From Asaia bogorensis (GTDB lineage: Bacteria > Pseudomonadota > Alphaproteobacteria > Acetobacterales > Acetobacteraceae): DNA of 12,474 bases. The DNA lies in NCBI GenBank assembly GCA_945873675.1, contig CAMCEP010000055.1, positions 1-12,474 of the forward strand, read 5' to 3'. Below the pieces are notes generated by a model. It was not told where the DNA came from, made no database searches, and saw only the letters and a program-made list of their open reading frames with translations. This document shows positions 1-7,408 of the stretch, one piece after another. Both the position numbers and the translations under genes were made by a program. The first letter of the stretch is position 1. Each line of letters begins with the position of its first letter.

Positions 1-1020
1 TCAACGCCGGTGCGCAGATCCTTCACCATCTGATAGGGCTGCAGGACGTAACTTCGGATCTGATGGCCCCAGCCGATATCGGTCTTGCCGGCTTCGGTCG
101 CGGCCGTCACCGCTTCGCGCTTTTTCAATTCCAATTCATACAAACGCGCCTTCAGCATGCCCATGGCGATGACGCGGTTGCGATGCTGGCTGCGATCTTG
201 GGTGGAAGCCGCCACGATCCCGGTCGGGATATGAGTGAAGCGCACCCCCGATTCGGTCTTGTTCACATGCTGCCCGCCCGCGCCGGACGCGCGGAAGGTA
301 TCAGTCCTCAGATCGGCGGGATTAACCTCGATTTCGATCTTATCATCCACCACTGGGAAGACATAAACCGAGGCAAAGCTGGTATGGCGGCGCGCGGCAG
401 AATCGAAGGGGCTGATCCGCACCAGCCGATGCACGCCGCTTTCGGTCTTGAGCCAGCCATAGGCATTGGGGCCGCTGATTTGAATGGTGGCCGATTTCAG
501 CCCCGCCTGTTCGCCCGGGCTTTCTTCCGTCAGCACTACCTTATAGCCATGCTGTTCCGCCCAGCGCGAATACATGCGCATCAGCATTTCTGCCCAATCC
601 TGGGCTTCCGTGCCGCCGCTGCCGGAATTGACTTCTACAAAGGCGTCATTGCCATCCGCTTCGCCAGAAAGCAGGCTTTCGATTTCCCGCTTTTTGGCTT
701 CCTGCGCCAGGCGCTTCAAATCCTCGGCGGCGGCATTGGCGGTATCGGCATCACCTTCCGCTTCGGCCAATTCAATCAGGCCGAGCGCATCTTCAACATC
801 GCGTTCCAGGCGTTTGACGCCATCAATCTGGTCGGACAGACGGCCGCGTTCGCGCATGACGCGCCCCGCCTCATCAGCATTATTCCAAAGCGACGGGTCT
901 TCGACCCGCGCGTTCAGTTCTTCGAGACGACGGACAGAGGCATCCCAGTCAAAGATGCCTCCTCAGCAGGGCCACCGAAGCGGTGATCTGCTCGTGCAGG
1001 GAAAGGGCGTCAGCGCGCAT
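1..1020 (-). CDS. prfB: Peptide chain release factor 2 (RF2), programmed +1 frameshift, C-terminus cut by window edge
   Basis: RF2 recognises UAA and UGA stop codons in the ribosomal A site and triggers release of the finished protein. The frame opens with ATG at 1020 (MRADALSLHEQ...), runs 23 codons to an in-frame TGA at 951-949, and continues in the +1 frame as DWDASVRRLEELNARV. That frame stays open to the window edge, giving about 339 residues; E. coli RF2 has 365, so roughly 25 are missing. The RF2 stop-codon tripeptide SPF lies at 413-405. The peptidyl-hydrolysis motif GGQ lies at 278-270 in SGAGGQHVNKTESGVR. The end reads GWGHQIRSYVLQPYQMVKDL, which is typical of RF2. The start lies 7 bases after the mrcA stop with no clear Shine-Dalgarno sequence, so co-transcription and coupling are likely. 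RF2 level is expected to be autoregulated through the frameshift. SPF, rather than the PxT motif of RF1, rules out prfA. Confidence 0.97.
948..963 (-). promoter_or_regulatory. prfB programmed +1 ribosomal frameshift site
   Basis: On the minus strand the bases read AGGAGG CAT CTT TGA C. This has the layout of the E. coli prfB site (AGGGGG TAT CTT TGA C): a Shine-Dalgarno-like hexamer, a 3-nt spacer, the slippery CTT and a poor-context UGA-C stop. Slippage by one base gives Leu, then GAC (Asp), and enters the long RF2 frame. Low RF2 favours slippage and high RF2 favours termination at UGA, which gives feedback control. This is known biology of the family; the match itself is visible here. Confidence 0.96.
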
Positions 1021-1027
1021 GATGGGG

Positions 1028-3622
1028 CTAATAGAGCCCGCCGAGGTCTCTGTCGAGGCGGTTCGCGCCTGAACCACCGCGAGAGCCGGCGCCATCATCA
1101 CGATCGCCGATGACGGAATCGCGCCAGCGTTGCGCGCTGTTTTCCGTGCCTGGGCGGAAGGGTTCCATGATGCTGCCATTGCCCGCCGCCACACGCAGTA
1201 ATGTAATGCCCGATGGGCGGCGGAAGGGCACGGGCGGGCTGCCGGTGAGCGCCGCGCCTACCACGTCGCGGAAGATCGGCGCGGCATTGCCGCCGCCGGT
1301 CTCATTATTACCGAGGCTCCGCGGGTCATCAAAGCCGATCCAGACGGCGACGACGATATCGGGCGTGAAGCCAACAAACCAATTATCCTTGAAATCATCC
1401 GTCGTGCCGGTCTTGCCCGCCACCGGCCGCCCAAGGCGGGAACCGATGGCGCTGGCGCCAGTGCCGCGCTGCACCACGCCTTCCAGGATACTCACCATCT
1501 GATAGGCGGAAATCGGGTCTGTCGCGCGGGGTCTTTCGCCTGCCTCAAGGCGTGGCGGCCCCGCATCCGAGCCTGAGGCGCAAGCGGCGCAGCTGCGCTG
1601 ATCAGCGCGCCAGATCACGCGCCCACGCCTGTCCTGCACCGAATCAATCAGGCTGGGGTTCACGCGAAAACCGCCATTGGCGAAGGCGCCATAGGCGGCA
1701 GCCATGCGGAGCACCGTGGTTTCGCCGGCACCAAGCGACATGGCCAAATAGCGCGGCATATTGTCAATCACGCCAAAGCGCCGCGCGGCATCGGAAACCG
1801 AAGCCATGCCGACATGATCCGCAAGCCGCACCGTCACCAGGTTAAGGCTGCGTTCCATGGCGCTGCGCATGGTCACCCAGCCATTATAGGTGCCGGCATT
1901 GTAGTTTTGCGGCTTCCAAAGCCCTTGCGGCGTCATGATTTCCACTGGCTCATCAGGGATCTCCTGATTGGGCGGAATGCCTTTTTCTAGTGCCGCGATA
2001 TATACGAAGGGCTTGAAGGAAGAACCCGGCTGGCGCTGCGCTTGGGTTGCGCGATTGAACCAGGATTTTTCCAGCGCCCAGCCGCCAACCATCGCCATCA
2101 CGCGCCCGGTTTGCGGATCAAGCGCTACCACCGCACCTTCCGCCAAGGGAATCTGCCGGAGCGCGAGGCGTTCCGGCCGCGCGGGCCGATTGCGCTGCGC
2201 GGCTTCCGCCGGCAGGGTTTCCACCAGCACGACATCGCCGGGGTTCACCACATCCTGAAGGCGGCGCGGTTCAGCCCCCAGGCGGCCATCGGGCAATACG
2301 GGCCTTGCCCAGGGACGCAAATCCTCAAGAAACAGCGTGCCTTGTTGCGGTTCCGCCGGGCGGCGCGGGTCGCGCCGTTCCAGCCAGCCAAGCCGCGCGT
2401 CTTGCGGCCTGACTTCCAGCACTACGGCCAAGCGCCATTCGGGCAAAGCACCAGGCGGGCGCGGCGTATCGGCAAGTGCTGGCATCCATTCCGTGGTGCT
2501 GGTCGAAATGCGCGCCACCGGGCCACGCCAGCCGCCACGCCGCCGGTCATAGCTCATCAGCCCATCGCGGAGCGCGCGTTCTGCGGCGGCCTGGATGGTG
2601 GGGTCAAGGCTGGTGCGCGCCACCAAGCCACCCATGGTCGTTTGCTCCACGCCGAAGCGCTGGATCATTTCGCGCCGTACTTCTTCGGTGAAATGCTGGC
2701 CCACCTGCAATTGATCCAGCCGGCGCGTGGGCCGCGCCATCAGCAGTTCCGCCTTTGCCGCGCGGGCTTCATCTGGCGTGATCGCGCGGTCGTCCAGCAT
2801 GCGTTCAATCACCCAATCGCGCCTTGCCTTGGCCGCTTCCGCACGGCGGATCGGGTGGTAATTATTCGGTGCCTTGGGCAGCACTGCCAGATAGGCGGTC
2901 TCGGCTAGGTTCAATTCATCCAGGCTTTTGTTGAAATAAACCTGCGCGGCGGCGGCCACGCCATAGGCCTGCTGACCAAGAAAAATCTCGTTCAGATACA
3001 ATTCAAGGATACGGTCCTTGCTGAGTGCCTTTTCAATGCGCAGCGCCAGAATCGCCTCCCTCGCTTTGCGCGCGAAGGACCTATCGGCACCCACCAGCAT
3101 GTTCTTCGCGACCTGCTGGGTGATGGTGGAAGCACCACTCATGCGCCGGCCGCTGCCATATTGCTCGGCCGCCTGGATCACGGCGCGCAAAATGCCCAAG
3201 GGGTCAATGCCGGTATGGTCGCGAAAACGCTGATCCTCGGCCGAGATAAAGGCTTGCTGCACGCGCTGCGGAATCGCCTCGATCGGGACAAAGATGCGGC
3301 GTTCCTGCGCCAATTCGGCCATCAGCCGACTATCGGCGGCGTAGACGCGGCTCATTTGCGGGGGTTCATATTCAGCAAGCCAGCCGTAATCCGGCAAATC
3401 CTGCGCGAAATGCTGATAGGCGCCGAAGGCCGCGATGCCGCCGGCCAGCAGCGCCGCGGCGCCAAGGCTCAGCATCCAGCGGAACACGCCAAAGCGCCGG
3501 CGGCGCTTTGGGTGCTTTTCCTGCTTCTTTTGGGGCGGTGGGTCGGTACGCGGCGCTTCCGCGCCAGAGGCAGCGCGCCCTGGATCAAGCGGTGAATCGG
3601 CGCGCAATTCGGGGGAGGACAT
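1028..3622 (-). CDS. mrcA: Bifunctional penicillin-binding protein 1A (glycosyltransferase/transpeptidase)
   Basis: This class A PBP (864 aa) polymerises lipid II into glycan strands and cross-links the peptides at the outer face of the inner membrane. A basic, proline-rich cytoplasmic tail (1-45) precedes one transmembrane anchor (about 47-68). The GT51 glycosyltransferase domain follows, with EDQRF at 129-133 (catalytic Glu129), GASTITQQVAKN at 163-174 and the ILELYLNEIFLG block at 205-216. A middle OB-like insert spans about 340-480. The transpeptidase domain carries SSFK (catalytic Ser534), SLN at 592-594 and KTGTT at 737-741, so both activities look intact. The length is normal for PBP1A. 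A CxxC pair (Cys678/Cys681) lies in a variable transpeptidase loop. It sits 57 bp after the amidase and 7 bp before prfB. The start codon has only a weak, distant AAGG, but the next Met lies inside the anchor, so MSSPELRAD is preferred. Confidence 0.96.
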   Translation of the reverse strand: MSSPELRADSPLDPGRAASGAEAPRTDPPPQKKQEKHPKRRRRFGVFRWMLSLGAAALLAGGIAAFGAYQHFAQDLPDYGWLAEYEPPQMSRVYAADSRLMAELAQERRIFVPIEAIPQRVQQAFISAEDQRFRDHTGIDPLGILRAVIQAAEQYGSGRRMSGASTITQQVAKNMLVGADRSFARKAREAILALRIEKALSKDRILELYLNEIFLGQQAYGVAAAAQVYFNKSLDELNLAETAYLAVLPKAPNNYHPIRRAEAAKARRDWVIERMLDDRAITPDEARAAKAELLMARPTRRLDQLQVGQHFTEEVRREMIQRFGVEQTTMGGLVARTSLDPTIQAAAERALRDGLMSYDRRRGGWRGPVARISTSTTEWMPALADTPRPPGALPEWRLAVVLEVRPQDARLGWLERRDPRRPAEPQQGTLFLEDLRPWARPVLPDGRLGAEPRRLQDVVNPGDVVLVETLPAEAAQRNRPARPERLALRQIPLAEGAVVALDPQTGRVMAMVGGWALEKSWFNRATQAQRQPGSSFKPFVYIAALEKGIPPNQEIPDEPVEIMTPQGLWKPQNYNAGTYNGWVTMRSAMERSLNLVTVRLADHVGMASVSDAARRFGVIDNMPRYLAMSLGAGETTVLRMAAAYGAFANGGFRVNPSLIDSVQDRRGRVIWRADQRSCAACASGSDAGPPRLEAGERPRATDPISAYQMVSILEGVVQRGTGASAIGSRLGRPVAGKTGTTDDFKDNWFVGFTPDIVVAVWIGFDDPRSLGNNETGGGNAAPIFRDVVGAALTGSPPVPFRRPSGITLLRVAAGNGSIMEPFRPGTENSAQRWRDSVIGDRDDGAGSRGGSGANRLDRDLGGLY

Positions 3623-3679
3623 GATGGCGTTAGCTATACCTTACTTATGCCAAAGCGCGACAGGATTAGTTGCGCATTT

Positions 3680-4798
3680 TTACCCAGGCGCCACGCGTGG
3701 GGCGGAAGCAAGCCAGGCTTCCACGGCCTTGGCCAAGCTGGACGCGATCAGCGCGCGGTGTTCGGGTTTGCGCAAGGCGGCTTCATCTTCCGGGTCGGAG
3801 AGGAACCCCATCTCCACCAGCACGGAGGGCACTTCCGGCGCCTTCAGCACGATGAAGCCCGCTTCCCGCCGGGGCTTCGGCAGCACGGGCACGGCGCGGG
3901 TTAATTCGCGCACCGCGACCCGCGCAAAGCGGGCGGAATCGCCCAGGGTTTCCTGGCGCATGAGACTCAGCAATATCGCCTGCACTTCAGGCGGGACAGA
4001 AGGCAGGCTGAGGCCCCCCGCCAGATCGGCATTGTTCTCACGCTGCGCCAAGGCTTGGGCGAGGGGGTCGCTCGCGGTTTCAGCCAGGGTATAGACACTG
4101 GCGCCTTTGGCCCCCGGAGCGGAATCGGCATGGAGAGAGATCAGCAGCGCTGCTTCCCGCGAGCGGGCCAAGGCCACACGATCCGCGAGTGAGATGAATT
4201 CATCGCGATCCCGCGTCAGGGCCACGCGGCATTTGCCGCCTTCCTGCAATTTGCGGCGAAGCGCCTGGGCGGCGGCCAAGGTCAGGCGTTTTTCTTCCGT
4301 ACCGCGTCGGCCAATCGCGCCGGGGTCATGGCCGCCATGGCCGGGGTCTATCACCACCAGCGGCAAAGCGGGGGCGCTGCCTTGCGCCAGGGGTGCTTCA
4401 CGTCGCGCCGCCGCGGCGAAGGCATCCGTGCTGGCAGGGGCGATTTCTACCAGCAGCCGTCCAGCCGGCCCCGGCAGGCGGCGCGGTAGGGCAGGGCGCG
4501 CCAGATTCAGGCGCAATGCCTTGGCTTCGGCATCAAATACCGCGCTGGCAATCGGCCCAGCCGGGCCAAGCCGCGCCGGACCCTGCCAGGTCACGCCGGG
4601 CAGGGCGAGCATCAGGCGCGGCGGTTCCGCCAGGGCGCGCCATTCCCAGGAAAGTGGGCCTTCCAGCGTTAGGTTGAGCCGTGCCGCGCGGCCTTCGGTG
4701 GTGAGGCTCGCTGCGCCCACGGAAGCGGCCATGGCCGATGGGGCGCTACCCAAGACCGCGCCGCCCAATCCCAGGAAATGCCGGCGGCCTATACGCAT
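3680..4798 (-). CDS. amiC: N-acetylmuramoyl-L-alanine amidase with AMIN domain and Tat signal
   Basis: This periplasmic zinc amidase (372 aa) cuts the bond between N-acetylmuramic acid and the stem peptide and is typically needed for septal peptidoglycan splitting. The N-terminus MRIGRRHFLG followed by a short hydrophobic run and AMA at 22-24 is a twin-arginine signal peptide. Residues about 30-120 fit an AMIN domain, which targets the enzyme to peptidoglycan. The Amidase_3 domain begins near 146 with VVIDPGHGGHDPGA (His154) and continues with TEEK (Glu169), SLHAD (His223) and VLVEMGFLSD (Glu329). These are the expected zinc ligands and catalytic Glu. The frame stays open upstream to 5203, but that would run across the divergent transporter gene and bury the Tat signal. 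ATG 4798 also has a GGGGGAAG stretch about 11 nt upstream. It is the first gene of the amiC-mrcA-prfB cluster. Confidence 0.94.
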   Translation of the reverse strand: MRIGRRHFLGLGGAVLGSAPSAMAASVGAASLTTEGRAARLNLTLEGPLSWEWRALAEPPRLMLALPGVTWQGPARLGPAGPIASAVFDAEAKALRLNLARPALPRRLPGPAGRLLVEIAPASTDAFAAAARREAPLAQGSAPALPLVVIDPGHGGHDPGAIGRRGTEEKRLTLAAAQALRRKLQEGGKCRVALTRDRDEFISLADRVALARSREAALLISLHADSAPGAKGASVYTLAETASDPLAQALAQRENNADLAGGLSLPSVPPEVQAILLSLMRQETLGDSARFARVAVRELTRAVPVLPKPRREAGFIVLKAPEVPSVLVEMGFLSDPEDEAALRKPEHRALIASSLAKAVEAWLASAPRVAPG

Positions 4799-4901
4799 GC
4801 CGTAATGCTTCCCCCAATCGCTCCCGCGGTTCCATTTACCGGCCAGTCCCGCCCATGTCACCCGAGGCACGACCTGAGCCCTGGCGCGGATGATTTCCTG
4901 C

Positions 4902-4917
4902 TTGCTTGACGAAGCAA
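4902..4917. promoter_or_regulatory. Inverted repeat in divergent promoter region, possible operator
   Basis: TTGCTT-GACG-AAGCAA is a perfect 6-bp dyad with a 4-nt centre. It lies between the divergent amiC and importer genes and overlaps the TTGACG candidate -35. The placement suits a repressor or activator site that senses the importer substrate. No regulator gene is in the window, so this is inference. Confidence 0.35.
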
Positions 4918-4931
4918 AACCAAGGTTAGAT
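4902..4931 (+). promoter_or_regulatory. Possible promoter for the importer operon
   Basis: TTGACG at 4906-4911 resembles a -35 box, and TTAGAT at 4926-4931 is a weak -10 box. The 14-nt spacer is short for sigma-70. The alternative -35 TTGCTT (4902-4907) gives an 18-nt spacer but a poorer match. The position, about 60 bp before the first translation signals, is sensible. This is a weak call made by eye. Confidence 0.3.
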
Positions 4932-4990
4932 GCCTCTGTCACGACTGCCAAAGCATCATAAACCCAAAGGCAGCGTGTGGGGGAGGAGAG

Positions 4991-5062
4991 ATGGCCATCA
5001 CTTGCCATCATGCGCGGGGTGCGACCGCAGGCGATGGGGCAATACGCCATGCCGCTGCTTGA
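4991..5062 (+). CDS. Possible 23-codon leader ORF overlapping the livG start
   Basis: ATG 4991 is preceded by GGGAGGAG (4981-4988), the strongest Shine-Dalgarno-like run ahead of the importer. The GGAGG core sits 4 nt from the ATG, which is slightly short. The frame (MAITCHHARG...RHAAA) stops at TGA 5060-5062, 14 nt inside the likely livG start at 5049 and in a different frame. livG itself has only a weak GGGG at 5036-5039. Translation of this ORF could open or couple the livG start. No homology is recognised, and the peptide may have no function of its own. A chance ORF cannot be excluded. Confidence 0.35.
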   Translation: MAITCHHARGATAGDGAIRHAAA

Positions 5063-5834
5063 AGTGCGCGATATTGTTGTGCGTTTCGGGGGCGTCACCG
5101 CCGTAGCCGGCGTTTCCTTTGATGTCGAAGCGGGCCAAATCTGCGGCCTGATTGGCCCGAATGGCGCGGGCAAGACCACGCTTTTCAACGTTATCAGTGG
5201 CATCTATCGCCCGAATGAGGGCAGCGTGCGCTTTGATGGTCATGCCACCACCAAAGAACCGCGCCACCGCATGGCGCCGCTTGGCCTGGGGCGTACTTTC
5301 CAGAACCTGGCCTTGTTTAAATCCATGACAGTGCGAGAGAATATTCTGGCCGGCGCGCATTCCGCAGGCCATGCTGGGTTTTTGGCCAATGCGCTCCGCC
5401 TGCCGCGCGCACGGGCCGAGGATAAGGCAGCGCGGCAACGCGCGGCGGAATTGCTGGCCCTGCTGCAATTGGAAGCGGTGGCCGATCTGCCCGTGATTGA
5501 TTTGCCCTTTGGCACGCAAAAACGTGTGGAGATGGCGCGCGCCTTGATCAGCCAACCCAAATTGCTGCTGCTTGATGAACCCGCCGGCGGTCTCAATCAC
5601 GGTGAGGTGGATGAATTGGCCACGCTGTTCCAGCACGTACGCCAAAGCTTCAACTTGGCGATTTTGCTGGTGGAACATCACATGTCGCTGGTGATGCGGG
5701 TATCGGACAAGGTGGTGGCGCTCGATTTCGGCAAGAAGATCGCCGATGGCACGCCGGATGACGTGCGGAGCAGCCCTGAAGTGATCCGCGCCTATCTGGG
5801 CGATGGCCATGCGGATGCAGCCCATGCTGCTTGA
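5049..5834 (+). CDS. livG: ABC importer ATPase, LivG type (branched-chain amino acid/HAAT family)
   Basis: This cytoplasmic ATPase (261 aa) is one of a pair that power a HAAT-type importer. Visible motifs are Walker A GPNGAGKTT (36-44), the Q-loop in RTFQN (Gln85), Walker B LLLLDEP (172-178, Glu177) and the H-loop His210 in LLVEHH. The signature region reads DLPFGTQKRVEMARAL (151-166), not the usual LSGGQ/LSYGQQ. I recall this LPFGT form from a branch of LivG-like ATPases, so it is probably natural. Start ATG 5049 (MPLLEVRDIVVRFGG) fits family N-termini. A GTG at 4977 would add 24 residues without family support. It is the first gene of the importer operon, and its end overlaps livF. The substrate class is inferred from the family only. 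Confidence 0.93.
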   Translation: MPLLEVRDIVVRFGGVTAVAGVSFDVEAGQICGLIGPNGAGKTTLFNVISGIYRPNEGSVRFDGHATTKEPRHRMAPLGLGRTFQNLALFKSMTVRENILAGAHSAGHAGFLANALRLPRARAEDKAARQRAAELLALLQLEAVADLPVIDLPFGTQKRVEMARALISQPKLLLLDEPAGGLNHGEVDELATLFQHVRQSFNLAILLVEHHMSLVMRVSDKVVALDFGKKIADGTPDDVRSSPEVIRAYLGDGHADAAHAA

Positions 5835-6528
5835 GGTGAAAAACCTCCGCGCTGGTTACGGCCCGACGCAGGTGCTGTTCGGCCTTGATTTCGCGGTGGC
5901 GGAAGGCGGTGTGACCGCCCTGCTGGGTGCCAATGGTGCGGGCAAGACCACAACGCTGCGCGCCGTCTCAGGCTTGATCCGCCCGGAAGGAGAGGTTCTG
6001 CTGGCTGGCCAGCGCATTGCGGGGCTGATGACGGAATCCATCGCGCGGCTTGGTGTGGCGCATGTGCCCGATGGGCGCGGCACCTTCATGGAATTGACGG
6101 TGGAGGAGAATTTTCGCCTGGGCGCCTATACGCGGCGAGACCCCGATGTGGCGGCTGATTTTGCGCGCATGTGGGAATGGTTCCCGCGCCTGAAGCAGCG
6201 TTGGCACCAGCAAGCGGGCACGCTTTCGGGCGGTGAGCAGCAAATGCTGGCCATTGCGCGCGCGCTTTTGCTGCGGCCCAAGCTTTTGTTGCTGGATGAA
6301 CCAAGCTTTGGCCTGGCGCCGCTGATTGTGCAGGATATCTTCGCCATTTTGCGCCGCATTCGTGAAGAAAGCGGCGTTGGCATTTTGCTCGTGGAGCAAA
6401 ACGCCAATCTGGCGCTAGATTTGGCCGATCACGCCTATCTGCTTGAGACCGGCCGCATCGTCATGTCCGGGCCCGCTGCCGAGATCAGGCAGGATGAGGC
6501 CATTCGCCGTTCCTATCTGGGATATTGA
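5803..6528 (+). CDS. livF: ABC importer ATPase, LivF type
   Basis: This is the second ATPase of the importer (up to 241 aa), expected to pair with LivG. It has Walker A GANGAGKTT (42-50), the canonical signature LSGGEQQ (141-147), Walker B LLLLDEP (161-167) and EQN (198-200), where Gln replaces the usual H-loop His as in other LivF proteins. The VPDGRGTF stretch (88-95) matches the VPEGR block of LivF. Four in-frame ATGs (5803, 5809, 5815, 5824) lie close together. The family N-terminus MLLEVKNLRAGYG favours 5824, and none has a good Shine-Dalgarno sequence. Every choice overlaps the end of livG (by 11-32 nt), so translation is probably coupled. livH follows after 3 nt. Confidence 0.93.
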   Translation: MAMRMQPMLLEVKNLRAGYGPTQVLFGLDFAVAEGGVTALLGANGAGKTTTLRAVSGLIRPEGEVLLAGQRIAGLMTESIARLGVAHVPDGRGTFMELTVEENFRLGAYTRRDPDVAADFARMWEWFPRLKQRWHQQAGTLSGGEQQMLAIARALLLRPKLLLLDEPSFGLAPLIVQDIFAILRRIREESGVGILLVEQNANLALDLADHAYLLETGRIVMSGPAAEIRQDEAIRRSYLGY

Positions 6529-6531
6529 AGG

Positions 6532-7404
6532 ATGGAAGCCTTTCTCTTGCAGCTTGCGGCCGGCATCGCGACAGGGGGCATTTATGCCTCGGTCGCGCTG
6601 GCGATTGTGATGATCTATCAGGCGACGCATCACGTGAATTTCGCGCAAGGCGAAATGGCGACGCTTTCCACCTTCATGGCGCTGACCATGATCCAGGCGG
6701 GCCTGCCCTATTGGGTCGCCTTTGTCGGGACTTTGGTGGTGTCCTTTATCATGGGCGCGCTGGTGGAACGCCTGATCATGCGCCCGGTGCAACATGCGCC
6801 GATCCTCACGCATGTTGGTGTTTATATCGGTATGTTGTTGATCATCGGCAATATGACCGGCTGGGTCTTTGGCTATACTATCCAGATGTTCCCTTCACCT
6901 TTTGAAGGCGGCAAGCCGATGCTGGGTGGGCTGTTTTCAGCACATCAGCTTGGCAGCGTTGCCGTGACGCTTGCGGTGCTGATCCTGGTCTATTTGTTTT
7001 TCACGAAAACATCGCTTGGCCTTGCCATGCGGGCGGCGGCTTATAATCCGCGCTCCGCACGGTTGGTCGGTATTCGCGTGGATGTGATGCTAGCGCTTGG
7101 CTGGGGTTTGGCGGCGGCGATTGGGTCGGTTGCTGGCATGATGGTGGCGCCCATTGTTTTTCTTGATCCGAATATGATGCTGGGTATTTTGCTTTATGCC
7201 TTTGCCGGCGCGCTGCTGGGCGGGATAGACAATCCCCCCGGCGCGGTGATGGGCGGCTTTCTCGTGGGTGTGCTGGAAAACCTCGCGGGGGCTTACATTG
7301 TTGGCACGGATCTTAAGCTGACGGTCGCGCTGGTGATCATTATTGGTGTCTTGGTGCTCAAACCCTCAGGCCTTTTCGGCCGCGTCGTGTTTACGCGGGT
7401 GTAG
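6532..7404 (+). CDS. livH: ABC importer inner-membrane permease, LivH type
   Basis: This permease (290 aa) forms half of the membrane channel of the importer. The sequence is strongly hydrophobic with about eight membrane segments. Family hallmarks are NFAQGEM (36-42), the cytoplasmic coupling loop SLGLAMRAAAYNPRSARLVG (161-180), AFAGALLGGIDNPPGAVMGG (223-242) and LKPSGLFG (276-283). The length is typical. ATG 6532 begins 3 nt after the livF stop. GAAGG just before it could act as a Shine-Dalgarno sequence, although it is very close. It partners with the LivM-type permease 4 nt downstream. The ligand cannot be told from the permease. Confidence 0.94.
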   Translation: MEAFLLQLAAGIATGGIYASVALAIVMIYQATHHVNFAQGEMATLSTFMALTMIQAGLPYWVAFVGTLVVSFIMGALVERLIMRPVQHAPILTHVGVYIGMLLIIGNMTGWVFGYTIQMFPSPFEGGKPMLGGLFSAHQLGSVAVTLAVLILVYLFFTKTSLGLAMRAAAYNPRSARLVGIRVDVMLALGWGLAAAIGSVAGMMVAPIVFLDPNMMLGILLYAFAGALLGGIDNPPGAVMGGFLVGVLENLAGAYIVGTDLKLTVALVIIIGVLVLKPSGLFGRVVFTRV

Positions 7405-7407
7405 GAG
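7402..7407 (+). promoter_or_regulatory. livM ribosome binding site
   Basis: TAGGAG overlaps the livH stop codon (TAG 7402-7404) and lies 1 nt from ATG 7409. It favours this start over an in-frame ATG at 7343 inside livH and suggests coupled translation. The spacing is short, so the pairing may be imperfect. Confidence 0.5.
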
Positions 7408-7408
7408 C

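Noticed and set aside
63..986. Long plus-strand open frame (307 codons) opposite prfB
   Set aside because: It is antisense to a clear RF2 gene, has no family likeness, and is the kind of open frame expected in GC-rich DNA.
949..1020. TGA early in prfB as a nonsense mutation or sequencing error
   Set aside because: The surrounding AGGAGG-CAT-CTT-TGA-C is the family's recoding signal, and the rest of RF2 is intact in the +1 frame.
4799..5203. 135-residue N-terminal extension of the amidase
   Set aside because: It would cross the divergent livG gene and place the Tat signal peptide internally.
4998..5825. 275-codon minus-strand frame opposite livG
   Set aside because: livG on the other strand carries all ABC ATPase motifs; the antisense frame resembles nothing.
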